A stretch of DNA of 64,000 nucleotides from an uncultured Candidatus Saccharibacteria bacterium (GCA_938036785.1 CALHWE010000011.1:1-64000); one strand, 5' to 3'. Positions 44,478 through 53,233 are shown, counted from the stretch's first letter. Made by a program: numbers and translations. The notes: a model not told the origin generated them from the sequence alone.

Positions 44478-45776
44478 TCACTTAATCATCGTGTTATCAT
44501 ACCGGCTACGGTTCTTCGTGTGGCGGCGCTTGCGGCCGACGAACCACCACCAGGCGCCACCGCCACCAGCTGCAGTGAGAACTACTGCCATAGCGACAAG
44601 AGTGACGATCGTCCAGTTGGGCCCTGCCTCTTGCTTGCGCACAGTGGGCTGCTGGTGCTTTTTGCTTGGCTGCGACTTTTTCTTGTCCTTTTTTTCGTCC
44701 TTTTTCTTGTCTTTGTCGTCTTTTTTCTTCTCCTCAGGCTTGGGAGCAGGTTTTGGCGCTGGTGTAGGTGCTGGCGCGGGCTGAGCCGTTACTTTCAAGC
44801 CAAAGGTGTCGGCGCAATCAGCCGTGAGCGGCGTCGCTGCACCCACTGGCACGTTACCGCGCTGGATACTCCCCAGGCCGGCCAAGCCACCCAGCAAGGT
44901 AGATGAATCATTATACGGGTTGATATTTGGGTCTGCCTCCTCGGCTGGTGTGGTCGGGCCACGATCGGAAGTCGTATACACCCAGCCAGCATTGCGCTCA
45001 CGGGCCTTGGCTACCACCTGGGCCTGCTGCTCGTTGCTGCCCACACTGTGGATGACGTGCCACATTTTGTAGGCATTGGCTGGGTTTTTCTCGAAGTTGG
45101 TGGCAGTTGGGTGGTTTAGGTCGTAGTAGCTGTCGCTCAGGTAGCGCGCCGCCGAGGTCTCGGCATTGAGAAATACATCACCATAAGGCATGACAGACTC
45201 ACCGAGAAAGCGTGTGCCCGCATTGTGGATGACGATGGAGCCAGGGTGTTTAACCTTGACATAGTTGTAGAGATTAGCCAGATAGCAAGTCTTTTGGTCA
45301 CTACTGTGGTTGTCGGCTTCGTCGAAGAAAATCCCCTTCACGTTGGGGTAGAGCGCATACCAACGGTCGATCTCTGCTGCCACCTCAGCAATATTGCGCG
45401 TCTGGCGGCCATGCTTGACGTAGCCAATGTATTTGACACCAAGCGAATCGAGCCGGGCCAAAGCTTTTACATAATCACTACTAACCGCTGTACCTGGCCC
45501 GCTCGAGGGGTTAACCACTGCAAAGGGCATCTTGCTCGAGACATTAGCCATATCATTCCAATACTGATTGTTGCCACCCTGCATAGGATAGCTATAGGCT
45601 GGCATCATGATGGACTGCTGCGGTGCCATAGCACTCGCCTGCGGCGCAAGCAGCTGCCCCAGCACTGCCACAGCGGCCACAAACATCAGCACAGCACGCC
45701 GTGCTTGCTGCATACTCCACCGCATCGCCACACCCGTGGACGCCCGTGCTGCGTCTGTCACATCCTGCATAGTCAC
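44478..45776 (-). CDS. surface-anchored spherulin-4-like glycoside hydrolase
   Basis: 432 residues. Signal peptide (AVLMFVAAVAVLGQLLAPQA), then the spherulation-specific family 4 domain: IMMPAYSYP, FAVVNPSSGPG, LGVKYIGYVKHGRQTR, YPNVKGIFFDEADN, with the catalytic-type acidic pair DE. Related enzymes (GH135-like) cut alpha-1,4-galactosaminogalactan. A K/D/E-rich linker (about 335-375), a transmembrane helix and a WWWFVGRKRR tail anchor it. Starts at GTG 45776 or ATG 45770; the GTG lies 5 nt from a TATCAT box. Its C-terminal layout matches the GH16 protein at 63 kb. Confidence 0.85.
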   Translation of the reverse strand: MTMQDVTDAARASTGVAMRWSMQQARRAVLMFVAAVAVLGQLLAPQASAMAPQQSIMMPAYSYPMQGGNNQYWNDMANVSSKMPFAVVNPSSGPGTAVSSDYVKALARLDSLGVKYIGYVKHGRQTRNIAEVAAEIDRWYALYPNVKGIFFDEADNHSSDQKTCYLANLYNYVKVKHPGSIVIHNAGTRFLGESVMPYGDVFLNAETSAARYLSDSYYDLNHPTATNFEKNPANAYKMWHVIHSVGSNEQQAQVVAKARERNAGWVYTTSDRGPTTPAEEADPNINPYNDSSTLLGGLAGLGSIQRGNVPVGAATPLTADCADTFGLKVTAQPAPAPTPAPKPAPKPEEKKKDDKDKKKDEKKDKKKSQPSKKHQQPTVRKQEAGPNWTIVTLVAMAVVLTAAGGGGAWWWFVGRKRRHTKNRSRYDNTMIK

Positions 45777-45781
45777 TCTCT

Positions 45782-45787
45782 ATGATA
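45782..45787 (-). promoter_or_regulatory. -10 box of the spherulin-4-like gene
   Basis: TATCAT on the minus strand, 5 nt before the GTG at 45776. Confidence 0.4.
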
Positions 45788-45941
45788 ACATCTTTGTGTA
45801 TAAATGGGTATTATGTTGTGTATGTCACAATGTTTTTGCGTGAACTTCCCTGTTGTGGTGTGTTAATTGCAAACTCAGTGGCATCAGTCTATTATCTCCA
45901 TTACTTCATCCATATTAACTATAGAATGGAGAACCAAGCGA

Positions 45942-47240
45942 TTACGCTTGCACAATACGGCGAAAGTAGTCGTGCACAGCGGGTTGGCTCGCTTCGGGCA
46001 CGTTGGCCATATATTCAGCGCCAAAGACCGTTGCAGCTGTGTTTTGGTCGAAGCAAAAGCCCGTCAGCCTGAGCGGAGCATACCCATCGCCAAACCGCCC
46101 CCACACCGTACCGGGCGGGAATTCTACACCGCAGTACCGTACTGCGTCGGCGGCAAGGAACGTATGCGCCCCATGTGTTTTGCTGATAAAACGCTTGTCA
46201 GCGATAGCCGTCTCGCCCATCGCTGGTTGAGTGCTCATCATATATGCCTGAGCAAAGTACGCCTCAACATCTTTGCAGCCGCCCTCACGGAGGTGCACTG
46301 CTTCGGTCGGCATAGGCAGATCGCTTGTGCGGTCGGTGCCACGCGTGGCAATTTGGTTCAGTAAAGCAACCAAGACATCCGCCGCTGGCTCACCAGTTGG
46401 CTGAAGCGCTGCGTGATGTTCGTCATCCGCCATAAGGTGACCTGTTCGGTCAGCTGCCATCTTGATGACCTCGCGCGACATCCAGGCATAGGCATTGCCA
46501 TAACGACTATCCCGCTCGGTAACGAGCTCCCACTCAGCAGTGTCCGCAAGCCGCACATTGCTAGCATCACAGGCATCTAGCAACGCTCGCGCTGATGCGG
46601 TGTGGAGATACAGATGTTCGTCTGTATCATTTTGCTCTTCGTAGCGGGCAAGCAGTGCCGTCCCATAGCATTGTAATGCACTATTGCCACTATCTTGCTG
46701 AACTCTATGCATCAAGACGCGGTCAATGTAGATACTTGGGTCGAATGTGCCGATGGATATCATGGGCTCACCAGTGTGCAGATGCTCAATACCACTTGTA
46801 GTCTGGTGCGCCACCTCTTGCACGCGCCGCATAGCTGGCGACTGCTGGTATGCATTTGCTATAGCCTGGCAAAATTCATCATCTGTCAGCCCATCATCCC
46901 GCCTTCGGCATAATGTGACGATTCGCTGCTCGAGAATACTCCGCGTCTCATCTATTGGCTCATCCACTGCAACAAGTGCGCCATCAAGCAGCGGCACTAC
47001 CTCCTCCGGTATCATGTCCGCTGGGCTGCCATCCACTAGATACTCCGCAGCCTTATTCCCTGCTGCCATCGTTTCCAAATCTTGTGCAAACCGCTTTGTC
47101 TCGCGCGCTGCTTTATCAACAACAAACTGCCGACGTTCCTGCTCAAGCCGATCAGCCGTACATAGTGGCTCTCTCGCTCTTTCGTGTGAGAAAGATACTG
47201 GCGAAGTTGTTTCAGCTAGCGATTGTTTTTCTTGGCTCAT
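45942..47240 (-). CDS. acidic hypothetical protein
   Basis: 432 residues, soluble. Contains scattered Cys and a segment EGGCKDVEAYFAQAYMMSTQ, and ends with AVHDYFRRIVQA. No signal peptide, transmembrane span or recognised domain. The ATG at 47240 is 6 nt from a TATCAT box (47247-47252), so the 26 residues encoded upstream are excluded. Part of an orphan cluster with the next two genes. Confidence 0.75.
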   Translation of the reverse strand: MSQEKQSLAETTSPVSFSHERAREPLCTADRLEQERRQFVVDKAARETKRFAQDLETMAAGNKAAEYLVDGSPADMIPEEVVPLLDGALVAVDEPIDETRSILEQRIVTLCRRRDDGLTDDEFCQAIANAYQQSPAMRRVQEVAHQTTSGIEHLHTGEPMISIGTFDPSIYIDRVLMHRVQQDSGNSALQCYGTALLARYEEQNDTDEHLYLHTASARALLDACDASNVRLADTAEWELVTERDSRYGNAYAWMSREVIKMAADRTGHLMADDEHHAALQPTGEPAADVLVALLNQIATRGTDRTSDLPMPTEAVHLREGGCKDVEAYFAQAYMMSTQPAMGETAIADKRFISKTHGAHTFLAADAVRYCGVEFPPGTVWGRFGDGYAPLRLTGFCFDQNTAATVFGAEYMANVPEASQPAVHDYFRRIVQA

Positions 47241-47246
47241 TGTTGC

Positions 47247-47252
47247 ATGATA
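47247..47252 (-). promoter_or_regulatory. -10 box of the 432-residue orphan gene
   Basis: TATCAT on the minus strand, 6 nt before the ATG at 47240. Confidence 0.45.
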
Positions 47253-47407
47253 GCGTATAGTGGTTAATTTTGTAAAGCATTGCACTACTACAGCAATGCC
47301 ACCCGCTCGCGCGCCCACTCTATTCTTTCGTGGTGTTTTTCTATTTTTCTAGTGCAGCATTGGCGAGATACTGATTTGCAAGATGAAGGGCCACCTTCAT
47401 CAGATAG

Positions 47408-48106
47408 CTATGGGCGAGAAAATGTGCTCATCACACGCTTAACTCCACCACGAACGACGTCAAGCGTCGTAGGCGCGGTATTCTTCTTGGAGCGCTCGAC
47501 AAGTCTCTTGACAATATCTAGATCCTCTACCTGGGCATACTTACCAAGGTCCTTGCTTGGCTTTGTTTGCGTCTGGTGTGTATATCGCACAGCAAGTCCA
47601 TCTGGGTCAATCACATACTGCGCCCCGCCAAGATCTACCTGATGAACAAATCCTTCACCACCATAGCCACGAATACTGATGCCATTCATAATACATTGAA
47701 TGGTCGCACCTTTTTCTTTTCGTTGCACCTGCCCATTCTGTGTTGTCATATACTCATACAGTTCTACAAGCACATGTGTCGAGCCATCAAAGGTCTCGAG
47801 GGGCTGGAGTGTACCCTCATGCTGCTTGCGATATTGCGCCTGCACTGCATCCGCCGCCTTGAGCAGCTCACGCATCTGTGGCGAATCTGTAGCATCAGCT
47901 ATGTCTGCCACATCGTCAAGCGTCAAGTCGCTATATGTCACGTATCGTTGTAGGTCTGGGTCTTCACGTAGCAACGGTGCACCCTCAAGCTGTTGGCTAA
48001 CAAATGAGTCAAAGTTAGCCACTGCCTTCTCATACTCGGTCCGACCCAGCATAGCTTCGAGAGTAGAAATGCCGTGGCTGCTTGCCCCATGCCCTGCTTC
48101 GTACAT
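47408..48106 (-). CDS. hypothetical protein
   Basis: 232 residues. Helical N-terminal two thirds (AMLGRTEYEKAVANFDSFVS) and a beta-rich part GISIRGYGGEGFVHQVDLGG with YVIDPDGLAVRYTHQ, followed by a basic tail. No family recognised. AGAAGGAG at 7 nt before the ATG, so this orphan has a normal leader. Confidence 0.75.
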   Translation of the reverse strand: MYEAGHGASSHGISTLEAMLGRTEYEKAVANFDSFVSQQLEGAPLLREDPDLQRYVTYSDLTLDDVADIADATDSPQMRELLKAADAVQAQYRKQHEGTLQPLETFDGSTHVLVELYEYMTTQNGQVQRKEKGATIQCIMNGISIRGYGGEGFVHQVDLGGAQYVIDPDGLAVRYTHQTQTKPSKDLGKYAQVEDLDIVKRLVERSKKNTAPTTLDVVRGGVKRVMSTFSRP

Positions 48107-48197
48107 ACTACAACTCCTTCTTTGTTTATGGTGTGGTATATTATATTACGATACATTTTAGGCCGATATTTGTCAATCGTGGCACTATGAATCTTAA

Positions 48198-48224
48198 AGA
48201 CCTCCCCAATAGATGGGGAGGTCT
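48198..48224 (-). terminator. hairpin terminator after rpsO
   Basis: AGACCTCCCCA/TGGGGAGGTCT 11-bp stem, 5-nt loop, TTTA on the minus strand. Confidence 0.7.
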
Positions 48225-48242
48225 CTATCTCGTGGCGGGCGC

Positions 48243-48509
48243 TTATTTGCGCAGACCGAGGGTTTCGAGCGTTGCTTTGTAGGCATCAAAGTTGGTCCGC
48301 TCAAGGTAGCGGAGCAGCCGCTTACGCCGGCCGACCATTTGCTTGAGGCCACGACGAGCCATGTTGTCGTGCTTGTTGGACTTAAGGTGTTCGGTCACCT
48401 CTTTGATACGAGCCGTCAAGATAGACACCTGCGCCTGTGGGCTACCGACATCATTCTCGCTGACCTGAGTCAAAGCAATCGCTTTCGCTTTGTTATCCTT
48501 AGTAATCAT
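48243..48509 (-). CDS. rpsO: 30S ribosomal protein S15
   Basis: 88 residues, normal length. DVGSPQAQVSILTARIKEVT, HLKSNKHDNMARRGLKQMVG and RRKRLLRYLERTNFDAYKAT are the rRNA-binding helices. The promoter TGCTACAAT ends 8 nt from the ATG, leaving little or no leader, so the usual mRNA pseudoknot control by S15 is not possible from this promoter. pnp, its common partner, lies 4.4 kb away. Confidence 0.97.
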   Translation of the reverse strand: MITKDNKAKAIALTQVSENDVGSPQAQVSILTARIKEVTEHLKSNKHDNMARRGLKQMVGRRKRLLRYLERTNFDAYKATLETLGLRK

Positions 48510-48517
48510 ACTGGTGT

Positions 48518-48526
48518 ATTGTAGCA
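48518..48526 (-). promoter_or_regulatory. extended -10 promoter of rpsO
   Basis: TGCTACAAT on the minus strand, 8 nt before the ATG. Confidence 0.5.
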
Positions 48527-48554
48527 GGAGGGCGGCGTGGTGTCAATGCAGACG

Positions 48555-49307
48555 CTAGCGACAGAGTGCATCATGGGCGCTAGTGATATCGGAAAGTCCC
48601 TCGTCTGCACCCTCCTGCACAAAGCCAAGACGTATTATTTCTTTTATGAATCGTCTCTCGTCATCATTGTTTGTCAAGCAACGCGCAAGATTATATGTAT
48701 CATAGAACGCTGTCTTGATAGCAGGATATGCTTCGGCCAATGCGCTGAGTTCTCCTTTTGCGATATCTGTCATTGTGTAATGCTTTTCGTACAACTTAGC
48801 ATACAAGCCGCGGACAAGGCCAACCTCAGGCAATACCGCCTCGGCACGAATCAGCGCTGGCGTCGCACTATGGTAGAGATTGACAAAATCAACACCATCC
48901 TTAGACTCAAGTAGTGTCGCATCAACCTTTGGAACACGGAGGCGGGCACGGAGATTGTTTGGGTCTCTTGTGTCGTGTGGATCATGGTCAAGAAAGGTAT
49001 TCCAGAAATCTTCCTCATCCTCATATGGCGAAGTGCGGTCCATTACGCTATCTACCTCTGGCCATCCCCAATGCCTGTTTACCTCGTCTATAGCAGCTAT
49101 GTCTGCACCTTTGCGCTGTTTTGCTTCTGCAAGCATGAGTGGCTGCACTCTGCCAGCAAGCGGCTCATAGCCTTTTATGCGCTCATCAATTGTCGCAGCA
49201 ATTTCTTCTAACTCCTGCGTCAATCGCTCATACTCATCTGGCTGCCGCTCAGGTGCTTTATCACCAATAATTGTTATTTTACTAAGAGGTTTACCATGAT
49301 CTATCAT
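48555..49307 (-). CDS. acidic hypothetical protein
   Basis: 250 residues. Helical, with YERLTQELEEIAATIDERIK near the N-terminus and YAKLYEKHYTMTDIAKGELS later; two Cys in total. No recognised domain, signal or membrane span. Predicted leaderless: TGCCATACT ends 6 nt before the ATG. Ends 46 nt before the rpsO promoter region on the same strand. Confidence 0.75.
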   Translation of the reverse strand: MIDHGKPLSKITIIGDKAPERQPDEYERLTQELEEIAATIDERIKGYEPLAGRVQPLMLAEAKQRKGADIAAIDEVNRHWGWPEVDSVMDRTSPYEDEEDFWNTFLDHDPHDTRDPNNLRARLRVPKVDATLLESKDGVDFVNLYHSATPALIRAEAVLPEVGLVRGLYAKLYEKHYTMTDIAKGELSALAEAYPAIKTAFYDTYNLARCLTNNDDERRFIKEIIRLGFVQEGADEGLSDITSAHDALCR

Positions 49308-49313
49308 ATATCA

Positions 49314-49322
49314 AGTATGGCA
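49314..49322 (-). promoter_or_regulatory. extended -10 promoter of the 250-residue orphan gene
   Basis: TGCCATACT on the minus strand, 6 nt before the ATG at 49307. Confidence 0.55.
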
Positions 49323-49355
49323 GTAGTAGGACAATGAGTCAAATCGAGGGGTTTG

Positions 49356-50054
49356 TTACCACCCCACCCGCACGCCATACCGTGCCGTCTGCCCCGGTAC
49401 CAGCGTTGCAGCGTGAGCTGGGTCATCGGCGAAGGAGTTGCCGCTGTGCGTTGGCTCAACACAGAGGTACGAACCCAGCCCATCTGTCCAGACCGCCCAG
49501 CGAGGTAACCCCTCACTCTGCAGCGTGATGGTGCGCAGGCCCGTCGCTAGTTGGCGCGTGACCCCATCAACAAAGATCGTCTCCGCGAGTGGCGCGAGGT
49601 CGGATAGTGGTTGGCCATCCAGCACTGGCACACCATCATACGCAAAATATGGGTGGAAGGCTGGTGCCACGAGCAGTTCATCCTCGCCAACATTCACCAA
49701 TGTGAGCTGCATTGCAAGCTGGTGCTCCGCCACTGTATACACTAAGCGAGACTCCAGTCCAGCATAAGCACCATTCCCCCTCAGCATGAGCTCCACTCGG
49801 TCGCTGGTGTGCTCTACCACTTGCCACTGGCTCGTCCGGCCAAAGCCATGCTGCGCCAGACCACTCGCTCCGCCCGGGCCAAAGTTGGGCAAACAGACAT
49901 GGCAGCCACCACGCGTTTTACGCCCGCCATCAGGAGCGGTGAGCTGCTGCAGTGGGTAGAATACATCCCCACGCTCATCGGCCAGGCTGGTGATATACGC
50001 ACCATCTGTCGTAATAGTTGCGGTGGTCGTGCCAGTGTGTAGCGTAATGTTCAT
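49356..50054 (-). CDS. aldose 1-epimerase family protein
   Basis: 232 residues with the galactose mutarotase-like fold: GGCHVCLPNFGP, LAQHGFGRTSQW (active-site His), LVAPAFHPYFAY (second His) and LCVEPTHSGNSF (catalytic Glu). These proteins interconvert alpha and beta anomers of hexoses or hexose-6-phosphates. Shorter than GalM (about 345) and closer to the YeaD group. GAGGAG before the ATG; truB precedes it by 35 nt on the same strand, so the two may be cotranscribed. Confidence 0.88.
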   Translation of the reverse strand: MNITLHTGTTTATITTDGAYITSLADERGDVFYPLQQLTAPDGGRKTRGGCHVCLPNFGPGGASGLAQHGFGRTSQWQVVEHTSDRVELMLRGNGAYAGLESRLVYTVAEHQLAMQLTLVNVGEDELLVAPAFHPYFAYDGVPVLDGQPLSDLAPLAETIFVDGVTRQLATGLRTITLQSEGLPRWAVWTDGLGSYLCVEPTHSGNSFADDPAHAATLVPGQTARYGVRVGW

Positions 50055-50089
50055 CGGTTGCTCCTCGCTTCTTTATTTATTGTGTATGG

Positions 50090-50794
50090 CTAATCAACAA
50101 TCCCAAAATCCTGCAGCTGCTGCGCCTCTGCTACTGACCAATCGGCAATCGCTGTGCGCCGCAGCGCAGCGCAGTACGCCCCTGTCCCAAGCTGCGTGCC
50201 AATATCCACCGCCAGGCTGCGAATGTACGTACCACTGCTCACCCGCGTGCGAATGACGAGCCGCGGATACTGATACTCTAGCACCTCGAGCGAGTGGATC
50301 GTAATGGTGCGCTCTGGCAACTCCACCTCTTTACCATCACGCGCGAGCTTATAAGCCCGCTGGCCATTAATCTTGATAGCGCTAAAGATTGGTGGCCGCT
50401 GGCGAATCTCACCAATGAAATGCTGCAGCACCTTATCGAGCTGCTGACGTGATGGCGGTGTGATAGGCGCTTTGGTATCTTCCGGCAGATAGGGCGTAAT
50501 CTCCCCTTCTGGGTCACCCGTGGTACTGGTTTGGCCCAGGATAATCGTCGCTTCGTACGTCTTATCGAGCTTGGTGTAGCGCATAGCATTGCGACACTCC
50601 GTGCCCGTCACCAGCAGCAAAAGGCCCGTTGCAAAGGGGTCAAGCGTACCACAGTGTCCCACCTTCACCTTCTTGCCAGCCTGCTGGCTCAGCACCCGCC
50701 GCACCCGCGCCACCACCCCAAAGCTCGTCATACCAGCTGGCTTGTCGATATGGAGAATGCGGTCATATGATGAATCAGGTGCTTGGTGCGTCAT
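50090..50794 (-). CDS. truB: tRNA pseudouridine-55 synthase
   Basis: 234 residues. ILHIDKPAGMTSFGVVARVR, GHCGTLDPFATGLLLLVTG (catalytic Asp), ERTYxA-type LDKTYEATIILGQTSTTGDP, and VSSGTYIRSLAVDIGTQLG. It modifies U55 in the T loop of tRNA. The start at 50794 is 6 nt from TGCTATACT; the longer frame upstream includes unrelated sequence. C-terminal PUA domain is absent, as in short TruB forms. Confidence 0.95.
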   Translation of the reverse strand: MTHQAPDSSYDRILHIDKPAGMTSFGVVARVRRVLSQQAGKKVKVGHCGTLDPFATGLLLLVTGTECRNAMRYTKLDKTYEATIILGQTSTTGDPEGEITPYLPEDTKAPITPPSRQQLDKVLQHFIGEIRQRPPIFSAIKINGQRAYKLARDGKEVELPERTITIHSLEVLEYQYPRLVIRTRVSSGTYIRSLAVDIGTQLGTGAYCAALRRTAIADWSVAEAQQLQDFGIVD

Positions 50795-50800
50795 GTGGTT

Positions 50801-50809
50801 AGTATAGCA
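50801..50809 (-). promoter_or_regulatory. extended -10 promoter of truB
   Basis: TGCTATACT on the minus strand, 6 nt before the ATG. Confidence 0.6.
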
Positions 50810-50818
50810 TGATGGAAC

Positions 50819-50848
50819 AAAAAACCAGCCGCGAAGGGCTGGTCTTTT
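50819..50848 (-). terminator. terminator after the 221-residue orphan gene
   Basis: ACCAGCC/GGCTGGT stem with a 6-nt loop, then T6 on the minus strand. Confidence 0.85.
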
Positions 50849-50855
50849 GGGTTGC

Positions 50856-51521
50856 TTAGGCTTCGATACTTCCTGCTGGTGTGAAGGATTGTCCTTTGTG
50901 GTGATTATGCTCACCCTGTCTCACCTGCATAAACGTATTAAGCTCTTCGGTCAACTCAAGAATTTCATCGTGGTGCGATGGATCGTCATAGGATAGTTGA
51001 TTGGCTCTTAGCATAAATTTGTCTCCCTCAAACTTAAGCCAAGTTATGCCATCCTTGGTTGCAAGACCACCATACGAGCAATTATAGCCAAACTTCAGGT
51101 CGCGTGCTGTTGATGCTGCTTGCGCCTCTCCTGCCATCGCACCAGAGAGCTTGAATAGTATAAGTACGCCATCGCAGCCCTCACCCGCAGTGCCCTCCGA
51201 CTCAAATGCAACAACAGATGTCGCAAGGTCGATATTTTCTTCTCCCATTTCTGTCGTATATATTTGGTGTGGTTCAAATAAACGAGCTTGTGCGTGAGCA
51301 CTGCGATTAATATAAATACCCAATCCGTTAAGACTCACACTGATAGTACTAATATTGGTAGTGCCCCGAGCATGTACATCAACCTCTTCTGTTGCATCAG
51401 GTTTATCAAGAACATCCAAGAGAGCAATGAGTCGTTGCCGCTCTGCGTCCCTCTTGTATGCTTCTCGCTGGACGCCTGTAACGTTATAGTTTTTAAGTAG
51501 ATTGGGTTTGCTGCTGTCCAT
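50856..51521 (-). CDS. hypothetical protein with repeat-controlled promoter
   Basis: 221 residues. Helical basic N-terminus (GVQREAYKRDAERQRLIALL) and a beta-rich body (STISVSLNGLGIYINRSAHA, GCDGVLILFKLSGAMAGEAQ) ending in a short helix and tail. Resembles a small globular or capsid-like beta domain, but no family recognised. The promoter contains a (AG)8 run between a perfect TTGACA and the -10; the ATG is 7 nt after TATATA. Confidence 0.75.
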   Translation of the reverse strand: MDSSKPNLLKNYNVTGVQREAYKRDAERQRLIALLDVLDKPDATEEVDVHARGTTNISTISVSLNGLGIYINRSAHAQARLFEPHQIYTTEMGEENIDLATSVVAFESEGTAGEGCDGVLILFKLSGAMAGEAQAASTARDLKFGYNCSYGGLATKDGITWLKFEGDKFMLRANQLSYDDPSHHDEILELTEELNTFMQVRQGEHNHHKGQSFTPAGSIEA

Positions 51522-51528
51522 AATGGAC

Positions 51529-51564
51529 TATATAATAACTCTCTCTCTCTCTCTGGGCTGTCAA
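51529..51564 (-). promoter_or_regulatory. promoter with (AG)8 in its spacer
   Basis: TTGACA at 51559-51564, then GCCC(AG)8, then overlapping -10 candidates TATTAT (51532-51537, spacer 21) and TATATA (51529-51534, spacer 24, 7 nt from the ATG). Both spacers are longer than the optimal 17 nt at the present repeat number. Confidence 0.6.
51539..51554. repeat. dinucleotide microsatellite (CT)8
   Basis: Eight perfect CT units on the plus strand, (AG)8 in the direction of the gene it precedes. Confidence 0.95.
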
Positions 51565-51619
51565 GAAATCTACATATACAAATCTTATGATCTTACGGTT
51601 TTTACCCTTTCTCTACCAT

Positions 51620-51644
51620 AAACCGGCCAAACCATGGCCGGTTT
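51620..51644 (-). terminator. hairpin after the DHH-like gene
   Basis: AAACCGGCC/GGCCGGTTT 9-bp stem with a 7-nt loop; weak T content after it. Confidence 0.6.
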
Positions 51645-51688
51645 ATCGTGTCATTTCTCATTTAGTGGCAGAAGCAAGCCAGTAGCCC

Positions 51689-53233
51689 CTACTTCTCCGG
51701 TACGTGGAACTGCGATGGGTTGGCTTGGTCTTTCTTGGCTTTAGCCTCAGACTGGAGCGCAGCATCAAGCTGAGCCATAGGGTTATCGGCATCGGGCCCA
51801 GGCAATGGTGGCACACCTGGTGGCAGTGGTGGCAAGCTAGAGAAATCTGGCATTGGTGGCAGTGGTGGCAGAGCCGGCCCTTCAGCATCATCGGCTGGCG
51901 CGGCACGGTGCTTGGCATCGAGGTCGGCCAGGGTTTCTTTGCCCGTTGGCGGTGGAAGGATGTCGTCGTTGTGAGCCATCGGCACACGTGGCATGTCATT
52001 CACATTGGGGACGGTTGGCTCATGGTCGAGTGCTGCCGTGGCGGCGTTGAGTGGCGCTTGGCTACCTGGCGTGCCATCACTGTCGAGGTAACGCCCACCC
52101 TTGTGCGAGAGGATGGTCTTGTTGCGGCCATTCTCGCTCTCGCGGCGCTTGTCATCGGCTGCTTGCTTGGTAGTAGCATTAAGCGTGCCACCTAGGCTCG
52201 GCTCATTAAGTGGTGTTTCAATGGGTTGACGCCATGGCTCAGCGCTGCTGTTGCGTCCTGATGAGCGGCGCGGGGCCGGCGCGGGCTCGGGCTGTGGATT
52301 ATTCTTGGCCAATTGCTGAGCTAGCTCAGCTTCGTCGGCGTCGGTCTGGCTTAACTTTTTTTTTCCAGCCTCAGCGTTATGCGAGATGACGAGTGACTTA
52401 TCTTTGTTATTTGCCTGAGCAGGCTTCTTGCTGGCAGGCTTAGCGGGCATTGGGCCTGCAGCGAGCTGCTTAGCCTCGGCGAGCTTGGCCGCAATCAGCT
52501 GCTGGTCACCGCCAGCACTCATCAATTGTGCGGCGAGGGTCATAACGCGCGAGGTAGTCTTTTCGTTACTAAAGCGTTCGGTGGCCGCTACAATACCGGT
52601 CAAAAAGGCTGTGGCAATATGCTTATCCAAGAGCGGCTGCTCATCATCCGTATTATCAAAGCCCTGAGCGAGGCTTGCCGCGAGCTCACTATAGCTGCTA
52701 GCCTGAGGATCCGTCCAGACGATATTGCCCAGCGTACCTGGCGCATCGATATGCAGCGCTGCCACTGGTGATTCACGCAGGATACGGCCATGCCCTTTGA
52801 GGGCTGGGTCAAGGTCATCCTCGCTGCGCACACCGATCGTCACGACAAACTGCACATTGTAGTCACCTTGGCTAAATTCCAAATCACTCTGGCTAATCGT
52901 CGCGCGGTACGGCGTGATGAAAATCTTAACGAGGTCGCCATCGAGCTTGTAGCGCAAATGGTCGGCCTTTTCCTTATCAAGGGCAATGATGAAATCTCGC
53001 AGACTATCCACCGTGCTCTCAAAGGTACGCTCTGGCTCAAGGAAGCCTACTGCCGTTGGTACATCCCCACTAAAGACAGCTGTGGCGTGCTTGTCGAGCT
53101 TATTAAGCAAAAGCGTCAACCCCAGTGCTGCACTCAGCTCATCTACCGTAGGGTGGGCATTGACTGCCACCAAAATATTATTACTCTCACCTAGTTTGTC
53201 GATGATTTGTTGCCGCACCTTTATCTCGTCCAT
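51689..53233 (-). CDS. DHH/NrnA-like phosphoesterase-related protein with polyproline tail
   Basis: 514 residues. The N-terminal part resembles DHH phosphoesterases (ILVAVNAHPTVDELSAALGL; HIDAPGTLGNIVWTD; IATAFLTGIVAATERF), but the first metal motif reads HPTVDE where active enzymes have PDxD, so one Asp ligand is lost. From about residue 270 the chain is low complexity and acidic, ending in a proline-rich stretch (LPPLPPMPDFSSLPPLPPGV). An A9 run on the coding strand (plus-strand T9 at 52356-52364) encodes KKK. Start set at 53233 (MDEIKVRQQII). Possibly an inactive nucleotide-binding regulator. Confidence 0.75.
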   Translation of the reverse strand: MDEIKVRQQIIDKLGESNNILVAVNAHPTVDELSAALGLTLLLNKLDKHATAVFSGDVPTAVGFLEPERTFESTVDSLRDFIIALDKEKADHLRYKLDGDLVKIFITPYRATISQSDLEFSQGDYNVQFVVTIGVRSEDDLDPALKGHGRILRESPVAALHIDAPGTLGNIVWTDPQASSYSELAASLAQGFDNTDDEQPLLDKHIATAFLTGIVAATERFSNEKTTSRVMTLAAQLMSAGGDQQLIAAKLAEAKQLAAGPMPAKPASKKPAQANNKDKSLVISHNAEAGKKKLSQTDADEAELAQQLAKNNPQPEPAPAPRRSSGRNSSAEPWRQPIETPLNEPSLGGTLNATTKQAADDKRRESENGRNKTILSHKGGRYLDSDGTPGSQAPLNAATAALDHEPTVPNVNDMPRVPMAHNDDILPPPTGKETLADLDAKHRAAPADDAEGPALPPLPPMPDFSSLPPLPPGVPPLPGPDADNPMAQLDAALQSEAKAKKDQANPSQFHVPEK

